From the NCBI GenBank assembly GCA_030710605.1, contig CP092881.1, positions 71,787,118 through 71,851,117 on the forward strand: a DNA stretch of 64,000 nucleotides. The letters run 5' to 3'. The notes beneath the pieces were generated by a model. The model saw nothing but the letters and a program-made list of their open reading frames with translations, was not told where the DNA came from and ran no database searches. The position numbers and the translations under genes were made by a program. Source of the DNA: Cordylochernes scorpioides. Taxonomy: Eukaryota; Arthropoda; Arachnida; Pseudoscorpiones; Chernetidae. Below are positions 61,253-64,000 of the stretch, piece after piece (within the stretch, counting starts at the first letter, position 1; the number at the start of each line of letters is the position of its first letter).

Positions 61253-63959
61253 CACTTGGTTCTTTTTTTATGCGGTAGATGCGTTCCAGGGGAATCCGCA
61301 TAAAAAAAAATCTCGACAAAAAAAGACATACATTTATATGTAAAATGATGGATACGTTCCATTTATTAAAAAAATCGCATAAAACCTAAATAATGTTTTA
61401 AAATGCACCAGAAATCGCATAAAAAAAGATTTATAAATAATAAGATTTAATTTTTTTCTCATCATATTTTAATAAATGGCACATATGTGTGCTAATAACA
61501 AAAACAAAACTTAATATGTAAAAAAAAAAAACATAAACAAAACTTTATTTAAAATCATATTAAGAATGTTTTCATCATTATTCGCTGTCTGATAATGTGC
61601 GAACCCGTTTGTGGATTGGTGCAAGATCACTTTCATCACTTGAAGATAAAATTACGTCATCAGATCTACATGGTAATGCTTCTTTAGGAACTTCAGTGAT
61701 TTTTTTTCTTTGACAAGGTAGTCAGTAATCAAACGCTGTGATGGCTTGACTAGTTCTTTGTAGAGTTCTCTGTAGCCAGACATACAAAATTTCAGATCAC
61801 GTTGGAATTTTAAGGCGCGTTCTACATCATTATCATTTTGAATAAAAAAAAATTCCGATTTACCGGAAAGTTGAAGGCCTTCCCGAAGTAATTTTTCGTC
61901 CAGTGGAGTAACATCTTCCTGTTCGCTATCTACTGTTTCGAAATCTTTAGTAGTATCTACCATACTTTCCAAAATATCATCATCATTTAGGGCTTCGTCC
62001 ACAAGCAATTCTTCTATATCATGCTCGCCAAAATCATCAAAACCTTCCCCACCTATTTCCTTAGCAATTGAAATAATATCTGATGTTACTATTGTTGTTC
62101 TATTTGATTCATTTCTCTTTGATACGCATTCAGGCCAAGCAGCTTTCCAACATGCATTTAAAGTTTGTGATTTTATCTCGGCAATTGCTAACGCAACATG
62201 ATCTACACAGTTCAAGATATTAAATTGTTTCCAAACTTCAGTAACTGTTATTGTATCGGATTCCAGTTTATCGAAAATGAATTGGAAAGTGAATTTTACA
62301 TAATATTTTTTAAATGTTGAAATAATTCCCTGATCTAATGGTTGAATTAGGCTCGTTGTGTTTGGAGGGAAAAAAACTACCTTTATATTTGGATGTTCTA
62401 AGTTTGGATGACCTGGTGCATTGTCAAGAATTAATAAGATCTTAAATTCGAGACCCATCTCTTTCATATAATTTTCTACTTCGGGTACGAAGCATTTATT
62501 GAACCATTCAGTGAAAATAGCCGTTGTTACCCAGGCCTTCTTGTTTGCCATCCAATGTACGGGCAGTGTATTTAAGTCTTTTCCTTTTAATGCACGTGGT
62601 TTTAAAGATCGATTTACAAGCAGCGGTTTTAACATTCGATCGCCAGATGCATTGCTGCACAGCAATAAAGTAACTCGATCTTTAGCAGCTTTAAAACCAC
62701 TGGCATTTTTTTCGGACTTTGCAATGTAAGTACGGGTTGGCATTTTTTTCCAAAACAATCCTGTTTCATCAGCATTGAAGATTTGATGGGCACATTATCG
62801 TCCATCTTTAATAATTTTAGCCAACTTTTCAGGATATTTTCTAGCAGCTTCTTCATCTGCAGAAGCCACCTCACCTTTTATTTTTAGATTATGAAAAGAA
62901 TGTTTTTTTATAAAACCAGTTAACCACCCTGTGCTGGCAGAGAATTGTGGATTACTTTCACGTGAAGATGTAGATGGCTCTGATTCTTTTAACTCCTTGT
63001 AAAATTTAAGGGCTTTCATCTTGATTAAATGTCCATCTAACGGAATTCTTTTTTGAGTTAAATCTTCAATCCAAATTACGAGGGCCTTTTCTGTTTTTTC
63101 TATTAAAGTGCCTCTTGAATATGATGAAATTTTAGAACTCAAATTTATACCAGATCTGACTGATCTTCTTATTGCCGCTTCATTTTTTTTTATTGCTCTT
63201 ATAGTAGATTCGCCTAAATTATAACGTTTACCTATTGCTGTTGATCTTTCTCCTTTCGCCAAGCAATCGAGAATTATAATTTTGGTTTCTAGCGAAATTG
63301 CACTTCTTTTTTGTTTTTTATTATTGTCACACATTTTCTTTAAGAGTACTAAAAATTATAGAAAAAACTTAATGTACAATTACGCACTAAAATTATTCAA
63401 AAAAACTTACAATTCACTTGAGTAAATTTATCTTCCGGTTTTCGGTAGTAACCTTCTTTCACAAAGTTTTATTTTCTAATGCTTTCCAATATGCAGGCTT
63501 TTTTAATTAGTTTCATACAAAAACAAAATGCAGCATAAAAACACGCAATTTTAACGAGGTATTTTTGTTTTTGTCTCTTTTGTTTTTAAGAACAAATCAA
63601 GAGAAAACATGTCAATAAAAGAAAAAAGAAATTTGTAACGGCAGCTGGCACGCCGGCGGGTTTTCAGTTTTGATTTCGGTTTTGCACGAGTTGTGTAAGA
63701 CACCGGCAGGCGCGGAATAAAAGACATTGGAACTTCCCCTCTACTGTTTGTTGGATAACAACATACAACCAGGACGTTACAAAATTCTTTCTTTGTATTG
63801 ATTGCGTAATAGTAGAGTTGTAGTTGTTATTCTTATTCGTTTTCAGAAAAAGTGAATCACCAAAAAAAAAATTTTCGAAATTCGAAAAAAAATATTTTTT
63901 TCTTGCACCGCATAACTCCAAAACCGCATAAAAAAACCGCATAAAAAGAGAACGAAGTG
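61253..63959 (-). mobile_element. Tigger (pogo) DNA transposon, 2707 bp
   Basis: Ends CACTTGGTTCTTTTTTTATG (left) and the complement of TAAAAAGAGAACGAAGTG (right). The motif TATGCGGT is repeated inside both ends. It lies within an ATAT-family repeat whose TATATGCC target is split. TA follows the right end; the left flank has drifted. One transposase gene with a single stop. Confidence 0.88.
61652..63334 (-). pseudogene. Tigger transposase, one premature stop
   Basis: About 560 codons from ATG at 63334 (MCDNNKKQKRSAISLETK). N-terminal CENP-B-type helix-turn-helix (about 10-65) and second DNA-binding domain (TGWLTGFIKKHSFHN). A TAA at 62795-62797 follows KIIKDGR. The same frame then continues with the first catalytic Asp (FNADETGLFWKKM), the second (LLILDNAPGHP) and the third (LIQPLDQGIIS). 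The acidic C-terminal tail is normal for the family. With only one stop, it decayed recently. Two partial proteins (DNA-binding and catalytic) could still be made. Confidence 0.92.
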
Positions 63960-64000
63960 TATATGGCCCAGATGTTCATGTTTTTCTTAAAACTTTGTTT

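Overview
The window looks like a piece of a eukaryotic, A+T-rich, repeat-saturated genome. It carries LTR retrotransposons, Tc1/mariner and Tigger DNA transposons, Helitrons, LINE remnants, SINEs and dozens of fold-back repeats. I found no convincing host protein-coding gene. The mix of mariners, a Tc1, hammerhead-ribozyme repeats and LINE tails fits an arthropod, possibly an arachnid, but the sequence does not prove the host. One 100-N assembly gap lies at 2149-2248.

Layout. 1-2148: a perfect fold-back repeat and an 11-copy tandem array of about 115 bp. 2249-7000: a degenerate Tc1/mariner-type transposase, ribozyme-like fold-backs, a 1.3 kb mariner with TA duplications, and a 0.96 kb repeat found again at 20.9-21.9 kb. 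7391-7934: a fold-back with two facing hammerhead ribozymes. 9124-10310: a Helitron filled with a minisatellite. 10.4-14.1 kb: a fold-back/SINE-like family (family A), a snap-back mariner nested in one copy, and a LINE remnant. 14596-18659: a copia element with identical LTRs, inserted into an older transposase relic. 19.5-24 kb: another mariner and the second copy of the 2-4 kb repeat block. 24723-26141: a Tc1 element with an intact 343-codon transposase. 26.4-30.2 kb: a 5S-rRNA-headed SINE, a ribozyme, a LINE tail, a second Helitron and a tRNA-headed SINE. 31-40.6 kb: mostly fold-back repeats and A+T-rich filler. 41159-46394: a structurally intact Ty3/gypsy element. 46.4-54.5 kb: ribozyme repeats, a palindromic tRNA-like element and a pogo-type MITE. 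54560-59374: a second, defective gypsy element on the minus strand. 59.8-61.25 kb: more ribozyme repeats. 61253-63959: a Tigger element with one premature stop, inserted into a ribozyme repeat.

The most unusual theme is a set of self-cleaving-ribozyme-like sequences. At least ten carry the hammerhead signature CTGANGA - stem II - GAAA, and many lie head to head in palindromes. Stem III is replaced by short self-complementary sequences (ACGCGT, ACCATGGT and, in less canonical copies, AGCT or ATAT). In the best families stem I has a six-bp helix, an internal loop with a single T on its 3' side, and a four-bp outer helix, with compensatory changes between families. A further family has TTGAYAA in place of CTGANGA. 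That is the paired C3-to-U plus G8-to-A change that would keep the C3-G8 core pair. Known type I hammerheads with very short stem III occur in Penelope-like elements and retrozymes. No Penelope reverse transcriptase is visible here, so these copies would be non-autonomous.

The two gypsy elements share two expression features: no ATG at the conserved start of gag, and pol in the -1 frame entered at an A-run directly before the gag stop.
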